From positions 9,666,436 through 9,730,435 of the forward strand of contig OX246745.1 in the NCBI GenBank assembly GCA_945910005.1: a DNA stretch of 64,000 bases, in the 5' to 3' direction. Below the pieces are notes generated by a model. The model saw nothing but the letters and a program-made list of their open reading frames with translations. It was not told the origin of the DNA and made no database searches. Of the stretch, positions 48,962 to 62,365 are shown one piece after another. Each line of letters opens with the position of its first letter. The first letter of the stretch is position 1. A program made the position numbers and the translations under genes. The DNA comes from Isoperla grammatica (lineage: Eukaryota > Arthropoda > Insecta > Plecoptera > Perlodidae).

Positions 48962-49433
48962 CCCTTAAGCAGTGGCGTATACACGGGGGGGGAGGGGGGG
49001 ACAACCCCCCCCCCCTATTGCAAAGGAAACATGGAAAATGACCGTTTACATTTCAATAGACAGTATTTCAATAGACAGTATCAAAATACAGTATTTCAAT
49101 AGACAGTTAGATGTTTTACTTTATAATTATTGTATATTGTTGTAATTATTAAAAGCAAAAACAATAAGAAAAATATGCAAATTTTTGATTGAGGTTCCTT
49201 TTATTAGCGGTGCTAAGGAAAAAATGTGTTGCCAGAAACTGAGTAATCATGTTTCAGTTGGTTGCTGTAAAACGCACAGATTTGCACTAAAATTACCTTG
49301 ACGAGAATTTTTTCGGGCAAGCCCCCCCCCCCCCCCACCGAACCACAATTATGTTTCAGCTCCACTCTCTATAATATGGGTTGAAACCCCCCCCCCCCCT
49401 TTCCCAATTCCTGGATACGCCACTGCTCTTAAG
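48962..49433. mobile_element. hAT-type MITE, copy 3, with 8-bp target duplication
   Basis: A 456-bp element (48970-49425) from CAGTGGCGTATACACGG to the inverse CCTGGATACGCCACTG. It is flanked by CCCTTAAG and CTCTTAAG, identical at seven of eight positions. It contains the shared TTTCAGTTGGTTGCTGTAAA and ACCTTGACGAGAATTTTTTC. C and G runs of up to 15 bases lie near both ends. A short CAGTATTTCAATAGACAGTA repeat sits inside the left part. Confidence 0.85.
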
Positions 49434-50984
49434 ATATCCTTAAAACATGTCGAGGATTGAAACACATAGTCAGCGCAAAGGAAAATGGGACCTGCACGTT
49501 AATATAAGCGATGCAATAGACGTCATGAATAAGATTCAGCATTCATGTATTCGCTGTCACTGCTTTATGTAGCTCGCTTTATATCTCATCCAAATATGAG
49601 ATAGTAAATGTGACAACTCCTACATCGAGTTGAATGTAGGTTAGTCTATCAAGACGTGATGTGACTGCCAGCTATTTAAATAAACAACATAAACTTTATG
49701 CAGACTTAAAGGACCTCAGAAGTATACATTCGTAAATTGTCTACGGGGATGCGGTGGCGACGCAAAGAAGTGGCTCCCTCAACAAATAAAACGAAACAAA
49801 TTCCGTAGATAAAATATTTCAACATTAATAAATGTGTATTCATTTTAAAAGTATACATCCATATTTTAATAGCAGACAATGAGCCACAGTTTGTTTTGTA
49901 CTGACTATACAGGCTAACAAACATAGATTCACAGAGAGGCAATCGTCTTCAACGGCGAGTGTAGGCCTACACACGACAGTTTTTCGTCCGGAATGAGTTT
50001 TACTTGAACCAATGAACCAATTTACATAAAATAAAAACCCTACAGAATTTTTGAAAATTGAAAATGATTCATAACGATTTGAACTGCATTTCAGCGATAC
50101 GAAAATAAATATTTGTAAAATATACAACTGCCCTCGTTAGATATATAAGTTACTTAACAAGTTCGTGCTAGAGGCCTTGGCAATTTGCAAATAATAATGT
50201 AATTATCTAAATTACTAATAACTCGTTTCATGTACATATCATTCAGTAGTTTATAATACGGGATTTACTAAGTAGCTATTTTGTTTTAAGCTGTTTGATA
50301 AAAAAAAATACAGTTATAGCAAACTACGTTTAAAATTGAACATATTTGTTCCTCTATAAATAACTTAAATTGATGTTAATGCGCAGAACCATAACAAGTA
50401 ACTCACCAGTATTTGAATACACCACTCAGGCCGGCTATTAGCTAGTTTCCGAATCTCAACAAAGGTTCAAAGATTGATTTATTGCCGAGACGAGAAGGGG
50501 AGGGTATCAAAAGAGTCGAGGGATACCCCCTCCCCTCTCCCTCACTCAACCCCCCCCCCCCCCCTCCTCATCCTCACGAGTCACACTGAACCCTACCACA
50601 ACTAAGATGATTACAAGTCAAACGTGGCCGAGACCCAGCGAAGAATTCTTTGTCTCAAGATCAAAGATTAAGTGGAAGAAATTGAACGATAGCCATTCTT
50701 GTTACCACGCCCTTCGCCCAAAGTTATCTTACCTCTTTGTGACCAATAGGAAATGGCGTAAGTTCAATATGAAAACAATATTGATCTTATTTAGACGTTA
50801 CTGTTAATTCCTTTCATTTTGCAAAACTTGTATTAGTAGTAGAATTATTATTTTTTTTTTTTATTATCGTTCCTATTTGTAACTACAATTATAATGTATC
50901 ATTAGTATTAGTTTTGTTTTGCTTTATTATGATTATTTTCTTTCCACTGACTGTCTGTTATATATACATATTTATTTTACATTG
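49434..50984. other. No gene recognised; C tract and hairpin
   Basis: A GGGGAGGGTATC/GGATACCCCCTCCCC hairpin (about 50497-50535) is followed by a 15-base C run at 50550-50564. ORFs of 66-95 codons lack recognisable domains. Confidence 0.45.
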
Positions 50985-51175
50985 TCAGCTCGACCACAAG
51001 GATTCCGTTCCTTACGCGAGCTTCCCATAACAAGGTTTTCAGTTTTTGTATGCATATATTATATTTTGTTTTCTTACGTTTCATTAATGTGTATTGTTTG
51101 TATGGTGGAAGTTTGTTTGATTTGGGAATAAAATGATCTGAAAATTGAAATTTGAATTGAAAATTGAACTCAAAA
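50985..51175 (+). repeat. Probable retroelement 3' tail
   Basis: Ends GGGAATAAAATGATCTG followed by reiterated GAAATTTGAATTGAAAATTG. An AATAAA signal followed by a short reiterated unit instead of poly-A is typical of LINE or LINE-mobilised SINE 3' ends. The upstream part (GCTCGACCACAAGGATTCCG) has no second copy here, so family assignment is open. Confidence 0.35.
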
Positions 51176-52690
51176 TGTAAGTGGATAATGTGAAACGCAT
51201 TATCTATAGTGAAATGATAATTATAAGAAATTGTATCACTTACCACGTGCGCAGCTCATTATATTACTTTCTTTTGCTATTTTTATCATTATCACCATCT
51301 GCGATATTGTTTAGTTTTGTTTCACGTTAAACATAACACATATAAACACAGCAACTCCAAGGAAACACCAACTCACCAACCATCTTTGTCATTCTGTAAA
51401 ATGGCCAAAGATTGAATTCTATCGCGAGCGATTCAGACACAGTTTTACGATTGTAATAAAATATTGAAATTCCCACCAAATCAACATTTTCATATTCAAC
51501 GACCGACTTCCAAGTGAATTCGGTAATGTTTTTGAAGTAGGTGTTCGACTATATTTTTAAAGGCTGTTTCCATTTTCTATCTTATACACTTGAATATCAA
51601 CTGGGAATTCGTGAATAATCATCGTACCTTACGACGACAAGTTTTCAACGTAGAATCGAGAAAGTAAAGAAAGTTCCTTAGCAAAGTTATTCGTCTTGAG
51701 CGAAATGATACAATCCTTTCGTACCTAGTTAGAAAAGTGTCTTCACACGAAAGAATATAGGAATATCTAATGGTTTCCACCAAAGATATATTCTAGTTGA
51801 CTATTCTCAACACGAATTGTATTAGGTGTGGCGTAGCTCCAATATAGTGAAGAACTCTTTAGGGATACAGACCATCTTTCATATCATGATTCAATCCAAC
51901 ACGAACAAGTACTACCTTACATTTTTTCTTTCGAAATACAATTCTCTTTTACATACAAAAACTGTTCGACGGAAGCTCTAGCACAGGTATAGCATAGTTT
52001 GTAACTTAACTGAATAATAAGTAGAGGATTAATTAATATAAGGGAATAGGCGACATATATGTTATGAATATCTTGACAAATTTGTTTAAACAGATTTTAC
52101 ATTTTTCCTCTGTTTAACAAATTCCGTCAAAAATTCTGATTAGTAAACGTCATTATTGGCACATAACGAATATTTTATTTCTCTTCATATACATTATTGA
52201 AATGAATCATGGCAGATTTACTTACGATACAACTAGCGCACACCTAATTCCATCGCGAAGTGTTGAGTCCAGAACATCTCCAGAGGAGAAGATACTTTTT
52301 AACGAAAACGGCGAAGACGGAAATAGTCAGAATATATTCTAACAAAGTTTTAATTCACTTTAACGAAATGGGAAGTATGTACGTTATTTTTCTAGACGAT
52401 CCTGTGAGAAATAAAAGTAAGTTAATTTTAACTAACAAGTGTTATTGCAAATAAGATTTTCAAACAGGTCAGGAAGTTTCACATTATCACAACGATGCTT
52501 ACAAAGGGGCAAAATAAGCTACTCACTACGATAACGTTCTCTTTGAAATTAAAAAGATGGCTTGAAGTAAAAAAAGATACTCTATCTGCAAAATAGAAAT
52601 ACTCAAGGCTTGTTGATGTAACCGTAGTTTAGGAAGTTATGACTGACCATTGGTTTTTATACTAAGATCAAAATGTATATCTCACGACTT
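51176..52690. other. No gene recognised
   Basis: AT-rich without supportable features. Confidence 0.5.
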
Positions 52691-53095
52691 AGTTCGGAAG
52701 TAGTCATTTTACCGCTAAAACATGCGTCTAAACTTACACTCTTCACGCCTAAACCGATAATAGGATTTCCCTCTTATTTTACATCCTAATATAAAAGTGT
52801 CAAATTGATGACTTTCATTACGAAAACACAAGATATTTATCTTGAAAGAGCCTATAAAAATGATAAAATATGTAAATTTGTACACAATGTAGTTTCAATG
52901 TGTGCAAATTCATATATTCTATCATTTTTTATATACTCTTTCAAGATTGATATCTTGTGCTTTCGTTATTAAAGTCATCAATTTGACACTCTTATACTAG
53001 GACGTAAAATTAGACAGAAATCTTGTCATCCGTTTAGGCGTAAGGAGTGTAAGTTTAGACGCATGTTTTAGCGGTAAAATGACTACTTCCGAACT
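52691..53095. mobile_element. 405-bp foldback element
   Basis: Starts AGTTCGGAAGTAGTCATTTT and ends with the exact inverse. The two arms of about 190 bases match nearly throughout, through ATGCGTCTAAACTTACACTC, GTCAAATTGATGAC and ACAAGATAT, up to a loop near 52893. Scattered mismatches show it is not an assembly fold artefact of one strand. No ORF, and no clear target duplication (ACTTA lies near both ends but is not flush). Transcription would give a long hairpin RNA. Confidence 0.88.
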
Positions 53096-55543
53096 CACTT
53101 AACCCTGCCGGCTGTCGCGACAACTTACAAACATCTGAGAGTGTTTTATATACTTGATTTATCTGCGTGAACCTCACGTTCAGGTCAGACGTCTGAAAAG
53201 ATGTCGATAAAATGTTTCCAGTCATCTGCAATTGATTCTCAGAATATACTAAATGGTCACAGAACTTAGAAGTCCGAGAGAACCTTACTGGGAAATTATT
53301 TACACTGGTTTATAAAATGTCTTCATAGACATTGAGGATTTTGGAAAATATCTATACAAAATATGGGAAATAAAATCAAAAATGTGCGTAAAAACATATA
53401 ATTCGTACTTTCCAAGACAGTGGGTTGATCCACCATCTTAAAGTTTTTACTAGCCGTACTCTGTAATACCAAATGAAAACACAACAAACTATTTTAAGTT
53501 TTTAAACTTGTTTAATTTTAATATATTAAAATCCAACTCGCTATCTGTGTTGTACTTGATATATTGACATATTTTAGGAAATCTACGCACTTTCCACCGC
53601 ACTCGTATTCAAAACGAACACAGAACATATTTTCTAATAGAGAAAACAAAGATGACGATGTGGATTGGAGAAACATACAAGTGACGACGACAAAGGTTGA
53701 AATGTGAGCCCCTTCCCCCCCCCCCCCCCCCCCCCCCGTTATGTAGTAAAGTGTATGTATACTCTAAAAGCACTAAATTCATTACAAATAAAAGTCTGTT
53801 GTTCGGTTGGCACTACCACATTAAACGCCCCCATGTTTAAGTGAGTCAAATTACCAAAGAGAAATTCCCTAATCCACTGTTATGTTAAAATAATTTCGAA
53901 TACACAATTTTATACAAAACATGGGTTTTACATAAAAAAATATTGATGACATTTAAGCGCAAAATATATTTTCTTTTGCTTACATCAACGGTAGTTGGTA
54001 AATTCTCCCTACGCCACCTCGATATATTGGAGCAATGTCACGACCATAGGTATAAATGGTCATGCATAGTTATAATGAGTAGGGCAATGACATTAAATGG
54101 TTCCAAATTACGGAGCGTTCCCATATATCGCACTACAAGTGAGTAATGATGACAGTATTAACCGAAACGTAAACCACTCTAAGTGAAAACTCCCAAGAGA
54201 GAAACCAGGGTAAACTTGGCACGGCCACCTGAATTCCAACTGTCAAAACAGTAAGGAGCTGCAGAGCTTAAGCGGTCTAGCTAGAGTGTATGATAGAGGC
54301 CCAACGCCAGCGGCTAGTTATCCACCGCTCATATATGCGTTATGACTTTGGTCTAAGGTTCCGATCAACGCATATGATTCGGTGTCACTACGCTTGCGTC
54401 TATATTCTAAAAATATTCTAAAAATGGTAAACAGCAAATAAACATTTAGGAATATACCATTGATTAAATGTCAACTGGAAGTTATCTATTGATAAAGTGG
54501 ATCCAGTTACCGAGTAAGTTACTAATTCTTAGTAGTACACGATTAGAAATCAGGCATAGAGAAAGAGACCTTTTAGTTCACCTTATATACCATGCCTTGT
54601 ATTCCGAACCTGTTGGTGTGTTATGTTATTTATGACATCAACTATTGGTTTCAAGACGTGATATACTTTAGCCTGATTCTCGTGGGATAGTCGGGTATTG
54701 AATCGACTCCATGAAAGTTTAATCAAACTTCGGGTCTCGGTACGACGGCAACACCACACGAAACAGCCACATGGTCAGGTGGGGTATATGGAAATGTTAT
54801 TTGCTGTGTTCTACGTGACATGTCATATTTGTTTTCTGTCAACTTAACGTTTAAAATAAATCATTGCATAAAGGAAAATATAATTTCTTTTATACATGAA
54901 AACATAACATATTAGACTTGGTGCCTTGGCGAGAAATGCTATTTTGAAAAGTTTCATTCATATTCGAATCATATTTCTTGTTGGTCGGTGTTCTGTACCC
55001 AGATAAGAGCATCCAGCGGAGGTTTCTTGCGCGGAGTTGTTGGGAAAAGGAACGAAGCCTTGATGGGCTGGTTTCTGGTCACATCAATCTCCCAGTCAGA
55101 TGATACACTCGGATTCTAGGGAAGTTGGGCCAGGGCGAGAAAACCAAACCGATAGTCAGCGATGGACAAATGAACACTAATCCGGTGCCATTTTTCTTTC
55201 TTATCGAGAATGTGCATTGAATCATAAAAACTGTTTTTTTTGTTTAAATACAAAAATAGGAAATGAGTCAGATTTGTATTGCTAATACACATAAAACCAC
55301 TGTTGTATGTATCTGAATGTCTATTGGAAGGAAACATAAGTTGTTAACAGCTGTTGTTGAAATGAGCATTTGCCTTCTGATTGAGGGATACCTTGGAAAC
55401 AGCTGACAGGTCTACCAATCATAGAAATAAAAACAGCCGGAAATAAAATGTGAGAATTATTGAAAAATAAAGAAAGATTAATGGATTTTTACTTCTTGGT
55501 ATTTTGTAGATGTTTGACCCGAACCAAAAAGTTTACGTCACAA
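53096..55543. other. No gene recognised; 23-base C tract
   Basis: The 23-base C run at 53715-53737 is the longest homopolymer in the window. Otherwise AT-rich with short unrecognised ORFs. Confidence 0.5.
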
Positions 55544-55633
55544 TGTGTGCGTGTGCGTGTGCGTGTGCGTGTGCGTGTGCGTGTGCGTGTGCGTGTGCGT
55601 GTGCGTGTGCGTGTGCGTGTGCGTGTGCGTGTG
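55544..55633. repeat. (GTGTGC)n microsatellite
   Basis: About 15 copies of GTGTGC, reverse-complement equivalent to the CACACG array at 17274. It gives Cys-Ala, Arg-Val or His-Thr ORFs, which are artefacts. Alternating purine-pyrimidine with CG steps favours Z-DNA. Confidence 0.95.
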
Positions 55634-58600
55634 GGCTCCCTCGACGCACGTGTCACGGCAGCCGTCCCACAAGGCTACAAGGCCACAAGGCTTGTAGCTA
55701 TCTTCTTGTTTTAACGACATCACGCTGCGCTTCTTTCTCTTGTTTACGTTTTTACGTAAAGCTAAAAGTTACAAGATTTTAGCAACAAACTGGATAAGGT
55801 ATATTTATTATGGCTCGCGAGCGAGCTAGTCTAGAGCCGTTGCGCCTTGGGCTCTCAGTCCCACTGCGGAGGTTAGCATTTCACGTTATGCCCCAGGGTG
55901 AAAGGTTACCAATTTCGTATTTTCTGGTTTGTGTTCTCAGAGGTTTTGTATTTACTAACTTCCAGCCGTTTATATCAATGCAGGCTACTTTCTTCGGAGG
56001 ATACGCCTATACCACTGTTATTTTTATTTCTCCAACCATGACAAAAAATGAACTCCCACGAAAAATTGTCTATTTTTATCGGAAAGCCCCGGGTCCCGGT
56101 CGTTAGTTGTTTTCGGTGGATTTCATTAGCCGATAAGTCCTGAGGGTTGGGCTCAACTCGATATTTACGAATTCACGTTAAGGGTTCGTTAGCCTTTAAC
56201 TGCGCTCCTATTTTCACCCCGCGTCTTGTGATAAAATTAAAAAAAGTCAATTACAGGCCAGAATGCCAAGACCCCCGTATTCCCAATAACGTTGAGATCG
56301 CCTCCCTGGCTGGCTCACACCACGGCCGTTGTTTTATATGGAACACGGTATTAACTCCACGTTCATCATCTGTTTTTATATTCGCACTAGAGCCGCTGAA
56401 CTCAATTAGCCATATATAAAACTGGTAATAAATATCAAATTGTGTAAACAAATAGTGATAGTTCCCTTTGTTTAAGGTAAAACATAATCAGGCACCAGAG
56501 GCAGAAGTTTATAGTATTAACGATAAACACGACTTTCTTGGAAAACGTTTTTGAACGACAGATGTGGACGTTTTAGGCACTTGCGGTGCTGGAAATGACG
56601 AACTTGTTCTGAGAATTTCCGCGATTTTGAAGTATAGCCGCGATTTGAGCGAGTTTACTCATTATTCACAAAAAACTTTGTAATATAAAACAACGAATTC
56701 ACGATTCACTGATCAACTTATATTTATTTTACTCTACTTAGAGTTTCCAAAAAAAAACATGTATTTATGCATGAATTCATAATAGTAACGCCACACATGG
56801 AAGTTAATACATACGTGTTCCAGTTCTTATCCTATACATTTTCTTTAGTCCGCGAGTAGCCAAAAATGGCAAAAAATTAACACCACTATAAAAACGATTT
56901 TTTACAAAATATTCACCACCAATTTACCACATTTTTAAATCCTAAAAACGAAATTTTTCCATAAACTTATGCCTCAGCAAGTCATCACAATAATTAATAT
57001 ATTTGATTTAAAATATTGTCATATATTGTCATAATGATGTCATAATGATGTCATATGCCACTCGTTTATGTGTTTTCATCTTCTCTCACCATCGGAATTG
57101 AAATCGATAGTTATCCATTGGTTACTTCATTAAGTAGTACTAGGCTTACTTTGATTTTTTCAAACGCGAAATGGTTCGTTATGTCTAAAACAAAAACCAG
57201 CTTATTTGAATGAGGTACAAAAAAACATTTTCTGTAAACATTCCAGTCTATGACTTTAATTCAATAAATTATACAGCTGTTTGCCGTCTTAAGTCAGACG
57301 CCCCTTAACCCCTTCTCCCCCCATTACGAACACTACATCAAAGATAACCTTTTGAATGTCAAGCTTTAAAAAGTGACGATTAACACGCTTTTATCTACGC
57401 AAATATCAATGTTTTTTCAGTGCGAGACTTTTAAAAACTCATTTATAAATGCATCCCCCCTTTTTACGCCCATTCGCGATGTAAAATTAAAATGTACGAA
57501 ATGATCTACGTCGCGTTTGCATTCATACTCGTGCACTGTTTTCCCAAAGTATGTAAACTAGCCGCTTTTTGTACTTCTTGTATTTTTAAGTTAACCAGAT
57601 TCTGCTGATCGAAGGTTGGGGAGAACAGATGGCGGCCTGGCCTAACGGCTTGCTTCATTAGTTCGTTCTCGATGTGTGCTCTGCCTTACATAAAACCTAT
57701 ACACCGTGAGAAGCCGGTGCGATTTTGACTAACAAAACCCTGGTGCAAGCTTATAAAATCCCGAAGACCTAATTTATTTCTCTACCGTCATTGCGAACGC
57801 CTGTCGTTACACGGGAAAAATTCCCACTGCCTCTTTCTTTGCGTTCCCGTTCCTTCCTCATCACCCCGCTCTTCACGCGCTCCCTACTTCAGTGCGCCGC
57901 GAGCTTGATTGCGATGAGGAGGGGGGCGTAGGGGTGGGAGGGGGGGGGGTGCTCATGAGGCTTAGCAGTTCCAACTACCATCAATAAGGCCTTCGGGCTA
58001 AGTAAATCCAATGGGAATACGCATATAGAATCCTCCCTCCGCAAGCAAATCCTTCTTTACATAGGGGAAAGGGGACTGACTGGCTTTTCGACCCGCCTTT
58101 ACCATTCCTCTAAATTGGAGTGCTGCGTATATGGTCTTCCAAAGAGTGAACTTCATCTAACCAGCATATGTACATAAAAACATACATAAAACTGTACAAG
58201 AACAACCCTTTCATGTTGAGGGCGTGTTCTGTCCCAATTGAAGGACGTCTTTATCGGTGAAGATACAATCACTCCGCAACTAACATTTGCTTATATATGA
58301 AGAGCAACGGCCACGTTACTTAAACATTTGGGCTAACAGAAAGTGTGGCGGGGTTACATTCTAATAATAACATAAACTATGAGGAAAGAATAAAAAATAA
58401 TCAATACAAAATAAAAAAATAATCTTTACTGATCACATTTCATTACAAATAACATTTGTGTGGTCAATCCACATGTATTCATTTTGTATTAATTTAACCC
58501 AAAAAAACTATTGTTCTAATTCTGCTACAATAATTTACAAATGTTAATATTAATAAATGTATTTTTTTTCTTTCAAAAAAACAGTAATCTGCAATCCTGC

Positions 58601-59603
58601 ATGGCTTTGTTTTAATATTTTGTGCTGTAATTCTAGTACAATTACAGTCGATGTTATTATTAAGTGTTTGCACAATGGCTCTTGACTGAAGGGGTGTTGC
58701 ATCTTAAATGTATATTCGTAACGTCATTAACGGCGTAACATAGAAGTTAGGGACGCAACAAAACGCAGACACAACATTTAGCAATAGAACGTGACTTGCG
58801 TGTAATATGTATGTAGTATATACAGTAGAAGTAGGCCTACGCGTCGACTATACAGCCGTAGGAACAGTGTACGAACATTTTCAAGTGGTCACTTTCCAAC
58901 ATTTAGTTTCGTAAGAATAAACACTGGATTCATTCATTATTTCAATATTTTTAATCCAGACCTAAAGGTCCCTATCAAACACAATCTATATCATTAGACA
59001 GGAAAAACACAAAAAAAAACTATCAATTAAACAATAAACAAACAAATAATTATCTACTTTTCAAGACTTATTGTATTCGCTCCCATTTAGTAGTGCTCAA
59101 ACATATTACCCCACAAGCTGCAACGCCTGGGAACTATTATTTAAGTCCATGAATTTCCCCATTTTAAAAAATATTTTTTCAAAAGTTTTGAGTCATAAAA
59201 TAGTATTTAAATTTGAAAAAGTACAGTTATTTTTATAGAAGCTAAAACAGATAAGATACACTTTACTTTACTTTATATATATATACATAAGATAAAGATA
59301 ACTAGACAATTCTTATCTAGATAAGATCAGGATAATATCTTGATAATTTTCTAGATAAGTCACAACACGGGATGGGAAGAATGCATGTTACTATAAGCTG
59401 GCTATGTTTTGATGTCCAGAGAAAACAAATTTGTTAACACGACAGAATTCTGATCACGTGATATCTACAACATAACACATTATCGATTGTGATATCTCGT
59501 GTCAGTTTCCGATCAAAACGTCACAAGCCTGCGAGTATAAGCAAACATATCAGTTAATAATAGCATTTTGCTCTAACACGGTTGAGTAAAGAGATGCGAA
59601 TAA
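55634..59603. other. No gene recognised; GC-richer patches
   Basis: 55634-56420 is less AT-rich than average and holds two unrecognised ORFs of 98 and 90 codons (55810-56106 and 56147-56419). No domain or splice signals were identified. 57830-57960 is C-rich, then G-rich, with a G-quadruplex-like run near 57915-57951. The remainder is very AT-rich. Confidence 0.4.
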
Positions 59604-59792
59604 AATGCTACCTACAATTGTCGGTATCGGGATCGCAATCGCAATCCGGAAATCGTGAAAGAGTTAACTTACACGATCCTTATGGCTCTGTTCACCATAA
59701 AACCGTAATGTCGTAATGACAAAATGAGATAATATACGATTGCGATCCGGATCCCGATTACGATCACGACGCCGACACTTGTTGTTGTTTCT
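59604..59792. mobile_element. Harbinger-like MITE family A, copy 6 (degraded ends)
   Basis: The core CTACAATTGTCGGTATCGGG, GATCGCAATCGCAATCCGG and the inverse right arm are well preserved. The outermost AGCCCC bases are lost on both sides. TAA is visible just left (59601-59603) but not on the right. The interior GTTCACCATAAAACCGTAAT matches copies 4 and 5. Confidence 0.78.
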
Positions 59793-60800
59793 CAAGTCAT
59801 CGGTCTCTGCTATTTTCTCGGAAGGATCTGTATATGTTGCATATATGTGTGTCGATGTTAGTTTTCATAAGCGTGGATGATTGAATCACTCGGGTAGACA
59901 TATTGGCATGGGACGAGTGCCGGAATGCTTGGGTAGCGGTGCAAAACACACCCCTAACGAGATGCTGATAGCGGATGCAAGTCAGCCAGTGTTTAGCTGT
60001 AATCAATGGGCTTTAAATGTTTCTTATGGTCTGTACCATTATTAGAACTGCGAAAAGTAATAATATTTCTTTTAGAAAAGTCTTGAGAGAGATTGATTAT
60101 CACTCGAATATACGTTGCGATTTAGTGCGGACTAACGACTGTACAAAAAAACGTTTAAGTGGTTAATTTGATTTGTAATAAAGATTCATAATAAAAATGG
60201 CCGATGATAACATAAGTTAATAATTTATTTCTACCTTAATTTCTTTCAAAACCACATACTTCTTTAAAAACCCTTAAAATGTTGTCAAGCGTTCTTGAGA
60301 TATTTCTAAAAACACCCAATTTCTTGTGGCTCTAATAAATTTCTATTTTCGAACTACCCCTTTCCGTTAATTGTGATTAAGTTGTTAATGTATAATCTGT
60401 CCATTTTGATAGTTCATACTAATTGATATACTTCATACAACGTTTCCTGGAACTTTTGTATTCTGTTGTTGGGTAACGCATAAATAAATAAATACAAATG
60501 AATAAACTGAAGGTTTTTAACTGTTTTGTGGATATTTTTCACCGACCATCTCTTTCCACAGCTATCGAGCATTAGTAAGATTTCGTAGGACTATTGAAAT
60601 CATATCCTACACGCACACCCACACGTTTTATCGGTGTTTCTTGCCTTGCCCTATCTCGGCCATGCAATCTATCATACCACTCACTACACTACAACTACTG
60701 CCAATTGTTATTAACACCCGTCACACAATCGATCTACCTTTCTGCAATGCGCCATGTCACTAGAGCAGAGGTGCACTTCTAAAACACAGCGTACATCATA
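59793..60800. other. No gene recognised
   Basis: AT-rich; ORFs under 70 codons. Confidence 0.5.
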
Positions 60801-60862
60801 GTGTGCATGGCTGAGCAGTAGCGCGCGGCTCTAACTCAACTGGGCGCCGGTTCAATTCAGTC
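60801..60862 (+). repeat. tRNA-like SINE head
   Basis: Box A-like TGGCTGAGCAGTAGCGCG (60808) and box B-like CCGGTTCAATTCA (60847) at tRNA spacing. The sequence in between does not form a regular anticodon arm. Probably the head of a SINE whose body may extend towards 60930, but there is no second copy to delimit it. Confidence 0.45.
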
Positions 60863-61217
60863 ATTGTCTCTTGGATGTTCATGCCGAATATTCTTATGTA
60901 TTCACCTGAAGAGTAACGTTTAGGTAGAGTGCAGATCATTTTAGTTTGCATAGTTAGAATCTCCACCCCCTTGTTATGTGACCACTGCCCAGTATAACAA
61001 ATACGACTGATTATAAATAATATAATATTAAATGAATAAATATGATATGACTGTCGGGTTGTCACGGGGGGGCGGGGAGGGTTGGTCAGATAGCGATGGA
61101 GGGGACCAGCAGGAGAGCGTCAAATCAAACATAGAACATCTCAAGTATAAAGCTTGTTCTTATATGAACTCTACAGCAAGGATTATTTAGGAAAAAATAT
61201 GATTTCTACAGAAACGT
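60863..61217. other. No gene recognised
   Basis: Possible continuation of the SINE, then AT-rich sequence and a G-rich patch near 61065-61085. Confidence 0.4.
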
Positions 61218-61436
61218 ATCACGTTATCATCATCATCAAAATTTCATATTTGGTTTAAATAAATAAAATAAATCAATAAATTCACATTTAGAGTCTACCC
61301 ACTCAGTAACGAAACTGATTTTCAGTGGGGGACTTTAATTTAAAGCGACTAAACCAACCCTGTAGGCTCCGAACACCATCGACGAGTGAGCGATAACCAA
61401 TCAAAGATCGATATTTCAAATACGAAACATATGAAT
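61218..61436. repeat. Dispersed repeat family H, copy 2
   Basis: Same orientation and same layout as 44883-45140: TCA-type triplets, AAATAAATAAA, then ATTCACATTTAGAGTCTACC to ACATATGAAT. Only a handful of differences across the last 160 bases. Confidence 0.8.
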
Positions 61437-62294
61437 TTATGTGAAAATATATGAAAATTAATGAAGATATGAAAACCTACCCACATATCTTCCCATATAA
61501 CTTCACAATAGTAAATGTAAAAGTAAATGCTTCTTTTCGTTGCGCATTTCATATTTATATTTTTATTGTTGTCTGTCTGTACTGCGGATTCAAGTGATGC
61601 GTCAAGCAATCTTTCACCGCAGGACCAACACATTTAACATACTATTAAAGTTCGCGCTTCAACATGTTTATGTCTATTTTGCAAGTCGAATAACTTCTCT
61701 CTAGGTTGTCACTGTTGGGAAGTAATTAGCTCCATACCAGAACAAGTGATCTTCTCCAGATATACCAGGCTTTAATTCAGGCATATAGGTTGGGCCATTA
61801 GGCTATGCATGCTAACTACAACACTCAATTTGTGGGTAAATACCCCCCCCCCAACATAAATCAGAATATCGTTTGACTTATCGCATCTAGATACTAAAGT
61901 TTCGAATTAGGCTGTCAAATCACCGACATTTCGATAAAACTTAATCGAAACTCAGAAAAAATCTAATACTATGATTGTAGAATGAAACCAATAAGCCAAA
62001 AGCCATTGCCCAATGCCCATTAGTGGGGGAAAACGAATTAACATTTTGGGAGTGAATCCTAGGTTAAGTTATGGTTATGTGCTTGCTTGTATACAGAAGT
62101 GACAAAGCAATTAGTCGGTAAATAACTCTATCGACAAATTTCCCATTACAAAACTAAGCAACGATATGATTTGTTTACAACCCGCAGACTGATTTACAGC
62201 GCTAGTGCGGCGTATATTCACTATTCATTTAGAGACATAACAAACTTGTTCCATAATGCTGATCACCAATCATATGGGTGGATTGGAACTGACA
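61437..62294. other. No gene recognised
   Basis: AT-rich; a short C run near 61842-61852. No credible gene. Confidence 0.5.
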
Positions 62295-62365
62295 GAAATG
62301 GTTCCGCGTTATCAAACGTCACTATCATTCGGAAGGTTGCAAGTTCGATTCACGTCACAGGCTAT
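62295..62365 (+). repeat. tRNA-like sequence (SINE or pseudo-tRNA)
   Basis: Contains ATCATTCGGAAGGTTGCAAG followed by TTCGATTCACG, the usual arrangement of anticodon 3' stem, variable loop and box B of a tRNA. The D-arm side is poor and the acceptor stem does not close. It is therefore a derived sequence. Confidence 0.35.
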
